Part shown: positions 1 to 9,166 of the stretch, in pieces
How the letters are laid out: every line of letters begins with the position of its first letter
How positions within the stretch are numbered: the first letter of the stretch is position 1
From: Rhodoplanes sp. Z2-YC6860
GTDB lineage: Bacteria; Pseudomonadota; Alphaproteobacteria; Rhizobiales; Xanthobacteraceae
Assembly (NCBI RefSeq): GCF_001579845.1
Contig: NZ_CP007440.1
Location: 1,864,001 to 1,928,000, forward strand
DNA: 64,000 nt
Direction: 5' to 3'
The notes under the pieces: generated by a model
What the model saw: only the letters and a program-made list of their open reading frames with translations
The model's database searches: none
Told to the model about the DNA's origin: nothing
Made by a program: the position numbers and the translations under genes

Positions 1-2
1 CC

Positions 3-158
3 GGCGGCCTGATCAATCTCATCGGCTACCGTGCCACGGCTTCGTGCTATGCGATCGTGGGACTTGCCTTCACGGTGCTGATCGCGGTGCGCTGGCGCGC
101 GTCGCTGTGGCAGGCGCGCACCTTCGCCGAGGCGCCGGCGGCCGGCGTGGGGGGCTGA
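3..158 (+). CDS. C-terminal fragment of a membrane transporter (possibly MFS)
   Basis: An open frame enters from the left edge and ends in TGA at 156-158, giving the last 51 residues of a protein. It contains one hydrophobic segment (ASCYAIVGLAFTVLIAV) followed by a basic turn and an Ala/Gly-rich tail, which is how many MFS carriers end. The family cannot be proved from this piece. The next gene starts 5 bases downstream on the same strand, so the two are probably cotranscribed. Confidence 0.45.
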   Translation, partial: GGLINLIGYRATASCYAIVGLAFTVLIAVRWRASLWQARTFAEAPAAGVGG

Positions 159-163
159 CGCTC

Positions 164-1216
164 GTGCCGGATCGCAAGAAGCTCAAGACGCAAGGGAAGC
201 GCAAACGCTGGGCCGGCTGGTCCGACGACAAGCTGCTTCAGCTTCGCTTCAAGGATCTCAAGCTCTCAATGCGCGGCAGCTGGCTCGCCGACTGCATGCG
301 CGAGCTCAACCGCGAGCTTGCCGGTCACGGCATTCCGGTGCGGCCGCACGCGTGGCTGTCGACCGAATGGTTCAGTCCCGAACACACGCCGGGCATCGCC
401 ATTCCGTTCTATCTCGCGCATCCGCGCCTGATGCGGCTCGAGCGCAAGATGATCATCGATGTCGAAGGCGGCACGCATGCGGAATGCATGCGCATCCTGC
501 GTCACGAGATGGGTCACGTGATGCAGCATTCCTATGCACTTCATCGTGATCGGCGCTGGCAGCGGCTGTTCGGACGGTCCTCAACGAGGTATCCAAATTA
601 TTACCGTCCCGATCCCGCGAGCAGGAATTTTGTTCAACATTTGCGGCTATGGTACGCGCAAAGCCATCCCGACGAGGACTTTGCCGAGACCTTCGCCGTA
701 TGGCTGACACCGCGATCGAACTGGCGCAAACGTTACGAAGGCTGGCCGGCCTTGAAGAAGCTGCAATACGTCGACGAACTGATGGCGGAGATCGCCGAGC
801 GCAGGCCGGTGGTGACGCGGCGCACCGAGCTCGAGCCGTTGCGTTCGGTGCGCATGACGCTCGGCGAACACTACCGCGAGAAGCTTGAGCACTATTCGGT
901 CGACACGCCGCGTGCCTACGACCGCGACCTGATGCGCATTTTTTCCAACAGCCCGAAGCATCGCAATTCGCCGCCGGCTGCGACCTTCATCCGCCACCAT
1001 CGTGCGGAATTCCGCCGGCTGATCTCGAAATGGACCGGCGAATATCAGCTCACGCTGGACACCGTGCTCGATGAGATGATCGAGCGTTGCCGTGAGCTCA
1101 AGCTCCGCGCTGTCGGCTCCGACCGGCAGCTGCGCACCGACTTCATGGTGCTGCTCACCGCCAAGACCGTGCATTCGCTCTACAGCCCGCAGCGACGACA
1201 GTGGATCGCGCTATGA
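164..1216 (+). CDS. putative zinc-binding metallopeptidase
   Basis: Protein of 350 residues if the GTG at 164 is used; this start is chosen because the frame upstream overlaps the transporter tail and the N-terminus then begins with a lysine-rich stretch (VPDRKKLKTQGKRKRW). A gluzincin-type HExxH motif (HEMGH, about residues 114-118) lies in an amphipathic helix, and a downstream DEDFAETFAVWL segment could supply the third metal ligand. No signal peptide is seen, so it probably acts in the cytoplasm. Its stop overlaps the start of the ATP-grasp gene as ATGA (1213-1216), implying translational coupling. The substrate is unknown; a peptide trimmed or ligated together with the neighbour is an inference. 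Confidence 0.75.
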   Translation: MPDRKKLKTQGKRKRWAGWSDDKLLQLRFKDLKLSMRGSWLADCMRELNRELAGHGIPVRPHAWLSTEWFSPEHTPGIAIPFYLAHPRLMRLERKMIIDVEGGTHAECMRILRHEMGHVMQHSYALHRDRRWQRLFGRSSTRYPNYYRPDPASRNFVQHLRLWYAQSHPDEDFAETFAVWLTPRSNWRKRYEGWPALKKLQYVDELMAEIAERRPVVTRRTELEPLRSVRMTLGEHYREKLEHYSVDTPRAYDRDLMRIFSNSPKHRNSPPAATFIRHHRAEFRRLISKWTGEYQLTLDTVLDEMIERCRELKLRAVGSDRQLRTDFMVLLTAKTVHSLYSPQRRQWIAL

Positions 1217-2244
1217 AGAGCTGTCGCGTCCTCCTGCTCACCCATCCGGACCTGGTGCCGCCGGAATCGCTCAAGGGATTCAGCGAGGCCGAGGTCAACG
1301 TCTGGAAGACCGAATACGACGTGGTCTCGACGCTTCGCGGCGCGGGTCACGAGGTGATGCCGCTTGGCGTCGATAGCGAGCTCCGCCCGATCCGCGACGC
1401 GATCGAGAGCTTCAAGCCGAATGTGGTGTTCAATCTTCTCGAGGAATTTCACGGCGAGGCCGTCTACGACCACAGCGTGGTGAGCTATCTCGAACTGACC
1501 CGCGTGCCCTACACCGGCTGCAATCCGCGCGGCCTGGTGCTGGCGCGCGGCAAGGACCTCGCCAAGAAGCTCGTGCACTATCATCGCGTGCCGACACCGG
1601 CTTTCGCGGTGTTTCCGATGGGCCGCAAGGTCAAGCGGCCGCCGCGGCTCAGCCTGCCGCTGATCGTGAAAAGCCTCAACGAAGACGCCTCGATGGGCAT
1701 CGCCCAGGCTTCGGTGGTCGAGACCGACGAGGCCTTGGCCGAGCGCGTCACCTTCATCCATCAGCGGATCGGCACCGCGGCGATCGCCGAGCAGTACATC
1801 GAGGGCCGCGAGATCTACGTGGGCGTCCTTGGCAACGACCGCCGCCGCGTGCTGCCGATCTGGGAGCTGCAGTTCGGCGATCTCGCGTCGGGCACGCGGC
1901 CGATCGCGACCGAGAAGGTGAAGCACGACATCGAATACCAGGCGCGCCACGGCGTCGAGGAGGGCCCGGCCAAGGGGCTTACGCCTGCGATCGCGGCTCG
2001 CATCCAGAGCATGGTCAAGCGCATCTGCCGCACGCTCGATCTCGACGGCTATGCGCGCATCGATTTCCGGCTGGCCGCCGACGGCACGCCGTATTTCATC
2101 GAAGCCAATCCCAATCCGGAAATCGCCAAGGCCGAGGAATTCGCCCGCTCGGCCCAGCATGACGGGCTGAAATATCCGGACCTGCTCAACCGCATTCTCC
2201 AGCTCGGCATCGCCCGGGCGCGGGCCGGCGGGATGGCGGAGTAA
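1213..2244 (+). CDS. ATP-grasp family ligase (D-alanine--D-alanine ligase-like)
   Basis: Protein of 343 residues. The ATG at 1213 is preferred over GTG 1201 because it forms an ATGA overlap with the upstream metallopeptidase. The N-terminal half resembles the Ddl pre-ATP domain (VVFNLLEEFHGEAVYDHSVVS, then PYTGCNPRGLVLARGKD), and the C-terminal part carries the ATP-grasp metal-binding segment (GYARIDFRL, then FIEANPNPEI). It should form an amide bond between a carboxylate and an amine using ATP. It is probably not the housekeeping Ddl: no mur or fts genes surround it and it is coupled to a peptidase, which suggests peptide or amino-acid conjugate metabolism. No gene symbol is justified. Confidence 0.8.
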   Translation: MKSCRVLLLTHPDLVPPESLKGFSEAEVNVWKTEYDVVSTLRGAGHEVMPLGVDSELRPIRDAIESFKPNVVFNLLEEFHGEAVYDHSVVSYLELTRVPYTGCNPRGLVLARGKDLAKKLVHYHRVPTPAFAVFPMGRKVKRPPRLSLPLIVKSLNEDASMGIAQASVVETDEALAERVTFIHQRIGTAAIAEQYIEGREIYVGVLGNDRRRVLPIWELQFGDLASGTRPIATEKVKHDIEYQARHGVEEGPAKGLTPAIAARIQSMVKRICRTLDLDGYARIDFRLAADGTPYFIEANPNPEIAKAEEFARSAQHDGLKYPDLLNRILQLGIARARAGGMAE

Positions 2245-2286
2245 GACGCGCTCATCTGGTGCCGAAGCAACTCGGGTAGCCCATCG

Positions 2287-2416
2287 CCGTCATCCTGAGG
2301 TGCGAGCGCAGCGAGCCTCGAGGGAGACGGCCCGGGACTTGGGGGCCGCATCCTTCGAGGCCCGCCCATAGCGCGTCGAAGACGCGCGTAAACGCGCTGG
2401 CGGGCGGGCGCCTCAG
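2287..2416. repeat. palindromic intergenic repeat, class 1, copy R1 (left part, split by IS110)
   Basis: Begins with CCGTCATCCTGAGG and runs through GAGCGCAGCGAGCCTCGA, a complementary arm, and then CGCCTCAG, where the sequence is interrupted. The missing end (GATGACGG) is found at 3544, after the IS110 element. The uninterrupted form of the same repeat is at 10800-10911 and 54132-54280. This copy also contains the nested mini-palindrome at about 2366-2399. Confidence 0.85.
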
Positions 2417-2431
2417 CGACTGTGTCTCCCG

Positions 2432-3592
<1,161 letters not shown>

Positions 3593-3689
3593 CTACCCGC
3601 CATGCGCCGTCTGGCATTGCATCGTGCCGCGCCGGATGCTTTCTCAACGCTGGGTTGGGAGCGGCTTCAGTTCAAGAACATCAAAAACA

Positions 3690-4451
3690 ATGGACTTCCT
3701 CGGCACCCCGGATATCGGGACGCTCGCATTTGTCGGCCTGATGGTCGCCTCGCTGGTCACGTCGTTCATCGGCGTGTTCACGGGCGCTGCCGGCGGCATC
3801 GTGCTGCTCGGGCTGATGGCCATGGTGATGCCGCCGCTCGCGCTCATTCCGGTGCACACCGTCGTGATGCTGGGCTCAGGCGTCACCCGCACCATGATCA
3901 TGTGGCGCAATGTGATGCGGCCGGCCGTGATTCCCTTCGTGATCGGCTCGCTGCTTGGCGCGGCGCTAGGCGCCCGGGTGTTCGTCGCGCTCTCGACCAC
4001 GTGGCTTGAGTTCATTCTCGGCGCCTTCATCCTGTTCGTGACCTGGATGCCGAAGCTCGGCCGGTTCGGCGCCGAACGTGGCCGCTTCGCCATTCTCGGA
4101 TTCATGACCACCTTCCTCGGCGTGTTCGTCAGCGCCACCGGTACGCTGCTCGCGCCCTTCATCGCCGCGTCGACGCCGGACCGTCGTATTCATGTCGCCA
4201 CCATGGGCGCGCTGATGGCGATCACCCACATCGCCAAGATCGCGGCCTTCGGCTTCATCGGTTTCGCGATCGGCAGCTATGTGCCGCTGATGGCCGCGAT
4301 GATCGTGGCCGGCGCGGTCGGCAACTGGGTCGGCGAGGTCGCGCTGCTGAAAACCAGCGAGAAAAGCTTCCGTCTGGTGCTGCAGGTGGCGTTGACGCTG
4401 CTCGGTCTGCAGCTGCTCTGGCGAGCCGCGCAGGGCGCGGGCCTGATCTGA
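3690..4451 (+). CDS. sulfite exporter TauE/SafE family membrane protein
   Basis: Protein of 253 residues starting MDFLGTPDIG; the frame extends upstream to 3624, but that part is basic and not membrane-like. Seven to eight hydrophobic segments are visible, with the family's glycine-rich first repeat (FIGVFTGAAGGIVLLGLMAM) and a second half beginning at about residue 135 (FMTTFLGVFVSATGTLLAPFIAA). Members of this family (formerly DUF81) export small sulfonated or organic anions across the inner membrane; the substrate here cannot be told. It stands alone between the IS110 insertion and the VOC gene, and the IS lies directly in its upstream region. Confidence 0.8.
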   Translation: MDFLGTPDIGTLAFVGLMVASLVTSFIGVFTGAAGGIVLLGLMAMVMPPLALIPVHTVVMLGSGVTRTMIMWRNVMRPAVIPFVIGSLLGAALGARVFVALSTTWLEFILGAFILFVTWMPKLGRFGAERGRFAILGFMTTFLGVFVSATGTLLAPFIAASTPDRRIHVATMGALMAITHIAKIAAFGFIGFAIGSYVPLMAAMIVAGAVGNWVGEVALLKTSEKSFRLVLQVALTLLGLQLLWRAAQGAGLI

Positions 4452-4500
4452 TAGGACACTGGCGCCTCCCGCCGCGCTGTCCTAACGTTCGTCCCGATAA

Positions 4501-4530
4501 GCGTTTATGCGCGTCTTCGACGCGCTATGG
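4501..4530 (-). repeat. solo copy of nested mini-palindrome
   Basis: Reverse-complement copy of the roughly 35-bp module whose core AGCGCGTCGAAGACGCGC forms a 7-bp hairpin with a GAA loop. The same core lies inside two different larger repeats (2366-2399, 12308-12343, 54222-54259). Here it stands alone, 16 bases upstream of the VOC start codon. Confidence 0.7.
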
Positions 4531-4546
4531 ACAGGGAGGAAACGTC

Positions 4547-4933
4547 ATGGCCAAATTCACTTGGGACCACGTCCACATCCGCACGCCCGATCCGGAGGCG
4601 ACGGCGCAGTGGTTCGAGAAGATGCTCGGCGCGGAGGTCATCCGCAGCATGCAGCAGGGCGCGCCGCGCATCGACATGAAGATCGGCGGCGCCAATGTGT
4701 TCCTCGCCCCGGTGAAAACGGGTGACGGCGTCGCGTCGCCGCCGCAGACACCGTACCAGGGCCTCGACCATTTCGGCCTGTCGGTGACCGGCATCGACGC
4801 GATCGCGGCCGATCTCAAGGCCAAGGGCGTGAAGTTCACCCGCGAGCCGACCACGGTGCGTCCCGGCACCCGCGTCTGTTTCATCGAAGGGCCGCAGGGC
4901 GTGTCGATCGAGCTGCTCGACCGGACGGTCTGA
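4547..4933 (+). CDS. VOC (glyoxalase/bleomycin-resistance) family protein
   Basis: Protein of 128 residues with a good ribosome binding site (GGGAGGAAACGTC). It has the two beta-alpha-beta-beta-beta modules of the vicinal-oxygen-chelate fold: the first begins TWDHVHIRTPDPEATAQWFEKML, the second LDHFGLSVTGIDAIAADLKAKG, ending FIEGPQGVSIELLDR. Likely metal ligands are the histidines of DHVHI and DHFGL and the final glutamate of IELLD. Such proteins act as lyases, isomerases or dioxygenases on small molecules; nothing nearby fixes the substrate. Confidence 0.82.
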   Translation: MAKFTWDHVHIRTPDPEATAQWFEKMLGAEVIRSMQQGAPRIDMKIGGANVFLAPVKTGDGVASPPQTPYQGLDHFGLSVTGIDAIAADLKAKGVKFTREPTTVRPGTRVCFIEGPQGVSIELLDRTV

Positions 4934-5020
4934 CGCCGAATTGACCAGCAGCGACGGTAACAAGACTACAAGATGGGCCTGCTCGATCTTATCTTTGGGC
5001 GGAATTCAAGGAGCCAGATC

Positions 5021-5422
5021 ATGGACACCAAGACCTATCCGGTCACCCATTCCGAGGCCGAGTGGCGCAAGATCCTGTCGCCCGAGCAATTCCACATCAT
5101 GCGCGAGCACGGCACCGAACGGCCGGGCAGTTGCGCTCTCAACTTCGAAAAGCGCGCCGGCACGTTCTATTGTGCCGGCTGCGAGCAGACGCTGTTCAAA
5201 TCGAAGAAGAAGTTCGAGAGCGGCACCGGCTGGCCGAGCTTCAACGATCCGGAGCCCGGCTCGATTGAGGAGACTGTGGACCGGACCTACGGCATGATCC
5301 GCACGGAGGTGCATTGCAGCCGCTGCGGCAGCCATCTCGGCCATGTGTTTCCGGACGGCCCGCCGCCTACCGGATTGCGCTATTGCATCAATGGCGTGGC
5401 GATGAACTTCAAGCCGGAGTGA
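5021..5422 (+). CDS. msrB: peptide-methionine (R)-S-oxide reductase
   Basis: Protein of 133 residues starting at ATG 5021 behind AAGGAGCCAGATC; the frame is open from 4973 but that start has no binding site. It shows the MsrB signatures: CAGC and CSRC zinc-binding pairs, GTGWPSF, and the C-terminal active-site segment RYCINGVAMNF with the catalytic cysteine. It reduces methionine-R-sulfoxide in oxidised proteins, in the cytoplasm, with electrons from thioredoxin. It follows the VOC gene by about 90 bases and is closed by a clear terminator. Confidence 0.95.
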   Translation: MDTKTYPVTHSEAEWRKILSPEQFHIMREHGTERPGSCALNFEKRAGTFYCAGCEQTLFKSKKKFESGTGWPSFNDPEPGSIEETVDRTYGMIRTEVHCSRCGSHLGHVFPDGPPPTGLRYCINGVAMNFKPE

Positions 5423-5448
5423 CCAGCCAACCTTGAGACGACGCAAAG

Positions 5449-5482
5449 GCCTCGGGATACCTCTTCCGGGGCTTTTGTTTTT
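5449..5482 (+). terminator. rho-independent terminator after msrB
   Basis: GCCTCGG (5449-5455) pairs with CCGGGGC (5466-5472) with one G-U pair, followed by TTTTGTTTTTT. It lies 26 bases after the msrB stop codon. Confidence 0.8.
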
Positions 5483-5581
5483 TGCGGCGGTTGGTTTTGA
5501 TGCATCGCGGTTTGGTATCAATTTTGCCAGATTCAATTGCTGCTGCATGCCTCAGCGTTTCGATTGAGCAGGGGTTTCACC

Positions 5582-6760
5582 GTGAACGACACGACCGCGG
5601 CCAACGGCCCAAATCACGGCAAGCACAAGCAGTTCGAGCAGGTCGCCCTGGTGCTTCAGGGCGGCGGCGCGCTCGGCTCCTACCAGGCCGGTGTCTATCA
5701 GGCGCTGGCCGAGCAAGGCGTGCACCCGGACTGGGTTGCCGGCATCTCGATCGGCGCCATCAACTCAGCGCTGATTGCCGGTAATCTGCCGGGGAAGCGC
5801 GTGGAGCGGCTCCGCGAGTTCTGGGAAAGCATCACCGAATCCGCGCTCGGCGTGCCCTATTTCAAGTCGCTGGAAATCCAGAACGCCTACACCCGCCAGG
5901 CGCTCAATCAGGCCTGGGCGGCGAACATCCTTATGTTCGGTGTGCCGAACTTCTTTACGCCGCGGCTGCCGCCGCCGGTGCTATGGCCGAGCCAGCATCC
6001 CGGCAAGGCAAGCTATTACGACACCTCACCGCTCGTTGCGACGCTCAATCGCCTGGTGGATTTCGATCTGCTCAACTCCGGGGCGATGCGTTTCAGCGTC
6101 GGTGCCGTGGAGGTCGACACCGGAAACTTCGCTTACTTCGACACGGCGCATCCGCACGACAAGGTCAGGGTCCGGGCCGAGCACATCCTGGCGAGCGGCT
6201 CGCTGCCACCGGGATTCCCGGCGACCATGGTCGACGACAAGTATTATTGGGACGGTGGCCTCGTCTCCAACACGCCGTTGCAATGGGTGCTCGACAGCCG
6301 GCCGCGGGTTGACCGGCTCGTGTTTCAGATTGATCTCTGGAACGCACGGGGCCTGGTGCCCAAGGACCTGATCGGCGTCGAGGTGCGCCAGAAGGAGATT
6401 CAGTATTCCAGCCGTACGCGTGCTGCGACCGACCAGTACAGGTACACGCAGAAGCTCCGCATCGCGGCCGCCAATCTCATCAAGAAGCTGCCTCCGGACC
6501 TGCGCGACAGCGAGGACGCCAGGCTTCTGGCGACCGAAGCCAACGACAAGGTCTGCAACATCGTACACCTGATCTATCGCGCGCGAGCCTATGAGGGCGT
6601 CGCCAAAGACTTCGAGTTTTCCCGGCGCACCATGGAGGAACACTGGAAGAGCGGCTACGAAAACGCGAAGCAGACGCTCACCGCGCCCGGCATCATGGAC
6701 CTGCCGGACCGGCAGGAGGGCGTGAAGGTGTTCGACATCTGCAAGGGCGAGGCGAGTTGA
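5582..6760 (+). CDS. patatin-like phospholipase family protein (DUF3734 C-terminus)
   Basis: Protein of 392 residues with GTG start at 5582 (GAGCAGGGG upstream); an ATG at 5537 in frame is possible. The patatin domain has the oxyanion loop [13 protein letters not shown], the nucleophile elbow GISIG (Ser at about residue 60) and the catalytic Asp in [11 protein letters not shown]. The C-terminal part (after about residue 280) resembles the DUF3734 extension. It is probably a cytoplasmic lipid or ester hydrolase. In related bacteria such genes sit beside acetoacetate decarboxylase and 3-hydroxybutyrate dehydrogenase, which points to polyhydroxybutyrate turnover; here the decarboxylase follows after 44 bases. 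Confidence 0.88.
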   Translation: MNDTTAANGPNHGKHKQFEQVALVLQGGGALGSYQAGVYQALAEQGVHPDWVAGISIGAINSALIAGNLPGKRVERLREFWESITESALGVPYFKSLEIQNAYTRQALNQAWAANILMFGVPNFFTPRLPPPVLWPSQHPGKASYYDTSPLVATLNRLVDFDLLNSGAMRFSVGAVEVDTGNFAYFDTAHPHDKVRVRAEHILASGSLPPGFPATMVDDKYYWDGGLVSNTPLQWVLDSRPRVDRLVFQIDLWNARGLVPKDLIGVEVRQKEIQYSSRTRAATDQYRYTQKLRIAAANLIKKLPPDLRDSEDARLLATEANDKVCNIVHLIYRARAYEGVAKDFEFSRRTMEEHWKSGYENAKQTLTAPGIMDLPDRQEGVKVFDICKGEAS

Positions 6761-6804
6761 GCGGCGGCTTTTGGCGGGGCGATCTGGAGACTGGAGCGTG
6801 TGTC

Positions 6805-7542
6805 ATGAAAGAAACCGAAGTGCTGCAGCGGGCGTTCGCGATGCCGCTGACCAGCCCGGCCTATCCGATCGGTCCTTACCGTTTCGTCGATCGTGAATTC
6901 CTCATCATCACCTACCGCACCGATCCGAAGAAGCTGCGCGAACTCGTGCCGGAGCCGCTTCAGGTCGACGAGCCGCTGGTTAAATTCGAGTTCATCCGCA
7001 TGCCCGACTCGACTGGCTTCGGCGACTACACCGAAAGCGGGCAGGTGATCCCGGTGTCGTTCAAGGGCCGCAAAGGCGGCTACTCGCACTGCATGTTCCT
7101 CAACGATCATCCGCCGATCGCCGGCGGGCGTGAGCTGTGGGGCTTCCCGAAGAAGCTCGCACAACCGACATTGCGCGCCGAGATCGACACGCTGGTGGGA
7201 ACGCTCGACTACGGCCCGGTCCGCATCGCAACCGGCACCATGGGCTACAAACACACGGCCTTGGATCACGCGGCGGTCGCGGCGTCGCTCGCGGCGCCGA
7301 ACTTTCTGCTCAAGATCATGCCGCACGTGGACGGCACGCCCCGCATCTGCGAGCTGGTCGAATACGAGCTGCAGGACATCACGCTGAAAGGCGCCTGGAC
7401 CGGCCCGGCGGCGTTGAACCTCGTGTCGCACGCGTTGGCGCCGCTCGCGGAGCTGCCCGTGCTTGAGGTCGTGTCCGGCACTCACATCATCGCCGACCTG
7501 ACGCTCGGCCTCGGCCGGGTCGTGCACGACTATCTGGCTTGA
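6805..7542 (+). CDS. adc: acetoacetate decarboxylase
   Basis: Protein of 245 residues, starting at the ATG at 6805 with TGGAGCG upstream. The active-site stretch [14 protein letters not shown] contains the two adjacent lysines of the family: the first forms the Schiff base with acetoacetate and the second lowers its pKa. Length matches characterised Adc proteins (about 245). It should convert acetoacetate to acetone and CO2, consistent with the patatin-like hydrolase upstream if both act in polyhydroxybutyrate breakdown. Its 3' end overlaps the convergent DUF938 gene by 13 bases. Confidence 0.9.
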   Translation: MKETEVLQRAFAMPLTSPAYPIGPYRFVDREFLIITYRTDPKKLRELVPEPLQVDEPLVKFEFIRMPDSTGFGDYTESGQVIPVSFKGRKGGYSHCMFLNDHPPIAGGRELWGFPKKLAQPTLRAEIDTLVGTLDYGPVRIATGTMGYKHTALDHAAVAASLAAPNFLLKIMPHVDGTPRICELVEYELQDITLKGAWTGPAALNLVSHALAPLAELPVLEVVSGTHIIADLTLGLGRVVHDYLA

Positions 7543-8207
7543 GCGTTCCGCTCGAAGACCAAGGTGGCGTTGTTCGACGGCATTTCGACCAGTTCGACGA
7601 AGCGAAGCCCGTTCGCGTCGGCGAGCTTCTTCAAATCCGCCGTGTCACGCACGCCCCAGGACGGATCGCGGTTGCGCAGGCTTTGGTCGAACTCGGCATT
7701 GCTTGGTGCGTTGTGCGCTCCCTCCCGGCGGAACGGACCGTAGAGGAACAGCCGCGCGCCGGCTGCGAGATGACGGCCGGCGCCGGCGAACAACCCTTCC
7801 GCAACCGACCACGGCGCGATGTGGATCACGTTGGCGCAGAACATGGCGATGAATGACGTGGGCAGGCGGTGCTCGCGCAGTTTCCAGTCCGAAGCGCTCG
7901 CGTCGAGCCGCACGGGCGCCTGAACGTCGGGAATCTTCGCATGCGCCCGCCATGCCGCGATGCTGCGCAGGTGATTGTCGTTGAGGTCGGTCGGCCACCA
8001 GGTGATGCCGGGCAGGCGGCTCGCGAAGGCGATGGCGTGCTGGCCGGTGCCGCTGCCGATTTCCAGCACATCGCCCGTACGGTTGCGGAGAAACGTTTCA
8101 AGCACCGGCGCGATCGCGGCGTGGTTGCGATGAAACGCTGCGGCGTCGAGCCGTCCGTCTTCCGGTGGCGCGGCATCCTTGCCGAACTCAACAACAAACT
8201 CAGCCAT
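7530..8207 (-). CDS. DUF938 SAM-dependent methyltransferase-like protein
   Basis: Protein of 225 residues. The SAM-binding motif I is [20 protein letters not shown] (about residues 47-66), followed by [17 protein letters not shown] and [11 protein letters not shown], which together identify the DUF938 family. The protein is probably cytoplasmic; the methyl acceptor is unknown. It is transcribed against adc, and the two reading frames overlap tail to tail (7530-7542). Confidence 0.87.
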   Translation of the reverse strand: MAEFVVEFGKDAAPPEDGRLDAAAFHRNHAAIAPVLETFLRNRTGDVLEIGSGTGQHAIAFASRLPGITWWPTDLNDNHLRSIAAWRAHAKIPDVQAPVRLDASASDWKLREHRLPTSFIAMFCANVIHIAPWSVAEGLFAGAGRHLAAGARLFLYGPFRREGAHNAPSNAEFDQSLRNRDPSWGVRDTADLKKLADANGLRFVELVEMPSNNATLVFERNAQAR

Positions 8208-8238
8208 TGCTTCACACTTTCCCTACGCCGCCCCCAAA

Positions 8239-9045
8239 CTAAGCCACCACGCCGTCCCAGCCGCCGTCATGAGCAATGACCTGGCCGGTGACGTAGTGCG
8301 ACGCGTCGCTCGCCAGATATATAACGAGGCCCACCAGATCGTCAGGTACGCCGCGATGCTTCATCGCGATGCGGGCGTGGATCGCCTCCTCGAAGATTCT
8401 CGTGTCTTCCGTGGTCGAAGCCGCGCGGCGTTCGGCGCCGAGCGCAGTGCCGCCATGCCAGCCTGGCGCGATGGCGTTGCTGCGGATCTTTTCCGGCGCG
8501 TATTCGGCCGCGACCTGCCGCGTGAAGCCGATCACACCGGCCTTTGCCGCCGAATAGCTGATCGAGCCTGCGGGTGAGCCCGGCCAGAAGCCCCGCAAGC
8601 CCAAGATCGAGGAAATGTTGATGATCGAACCCGGGCCCGGCAGCATCAGCGCCAGCGCTTTACGCGTCGTCAGAAACACGCCGCGCAGGTTGATGGCCAT
8701 CAGCCGGTCCCAGTCGGCCACGCTGTATTCGTGGGTGCGCATGGCGTTGGTGTTGATGCCGGCGTTGTTGACGAGGATGTCGACGCGGCCGTAATGCGCC
8801 TCGATCTCCTTCCACAACTGGTCCACGGATTTTTCGTCGGCCACGTCCACATGCGCCGGCTCGGCCTTGCCGCGCGATTGCTTGGCGAGCGAAGCGGTCT
8901 CGTCGGCGCCGGCCAGATTGCGATCGGCGCAGACCACGGTTGCGCCGAACGCCGCAAGCCCGAGCGAAAAGGATCGGCCGAGACCATTGCCCGCGCCGGT
9001 GACCACGGCCACCTTGCCGTCGAGGCGGAACAGATTCTCGAACAT
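8239..9045 (-). CDS. SDR family oxidoreductase
   Basis: Protein of 268 residues taking MFENLFRLDGKVAVVTG as start; an in-frame GTG at 9078 would add 11 residues. It has the classical short-chain dehydrogenase signatures: TGAGNGLG for the nucleotide, NNAG, a catalytic Ser (NISSILG) and YSAAK. CADRN at the end of beta-2 favours NAD over NADP. It sits 31 bases upstream (in its own direction) of the DUF938 gene and may share its transcript. The substrate cannot be assigned. Confidence 0.9.
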   Translation of the reverse strand: MFENLFRLDGKVAVVTGAGNGLGRSFSLGLAAFGATVVCADRNLAGADETASLAKQSRGKAEPAHVDVADEKSVDQLWKEIEAHYGRVDILVNNAGINTNAMRTHEYSVADWDRLMAINLRGVFLTTRKALALMLPGPGSIINISSILGLRGFWPGSPAGSISYSAAKAGVIGFTRQVAAEYAPEKIRSNAIAPGWHGGTALGAERRAASTTEDTRIFEEAIHARIAMKHRGVPDDLVGLVIYLASDASHYVTGQVIAHDGGWDGVVA

Positions 9046-9166
9046 GCGATGGCGGCTGCCGTTTGGATGTTCACGCACGCGGAATTTCAGTATTCATGGC
9101 ACGCTCCAGCCAGGGTCGCCAGCGCGGCCGGGCAGAGCAGGGGCGCGTTGTTGTCGGGGAATAGAA

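Noticed and set aside
8867-9166. N-terminal extension of the flavin monooxygenase frame
   Set aside because: The extra 100 residues overlap the divergent SDR gene and are Arg/Ser/Pro-rich; the Rossmann motif begins right after ATG 9167.
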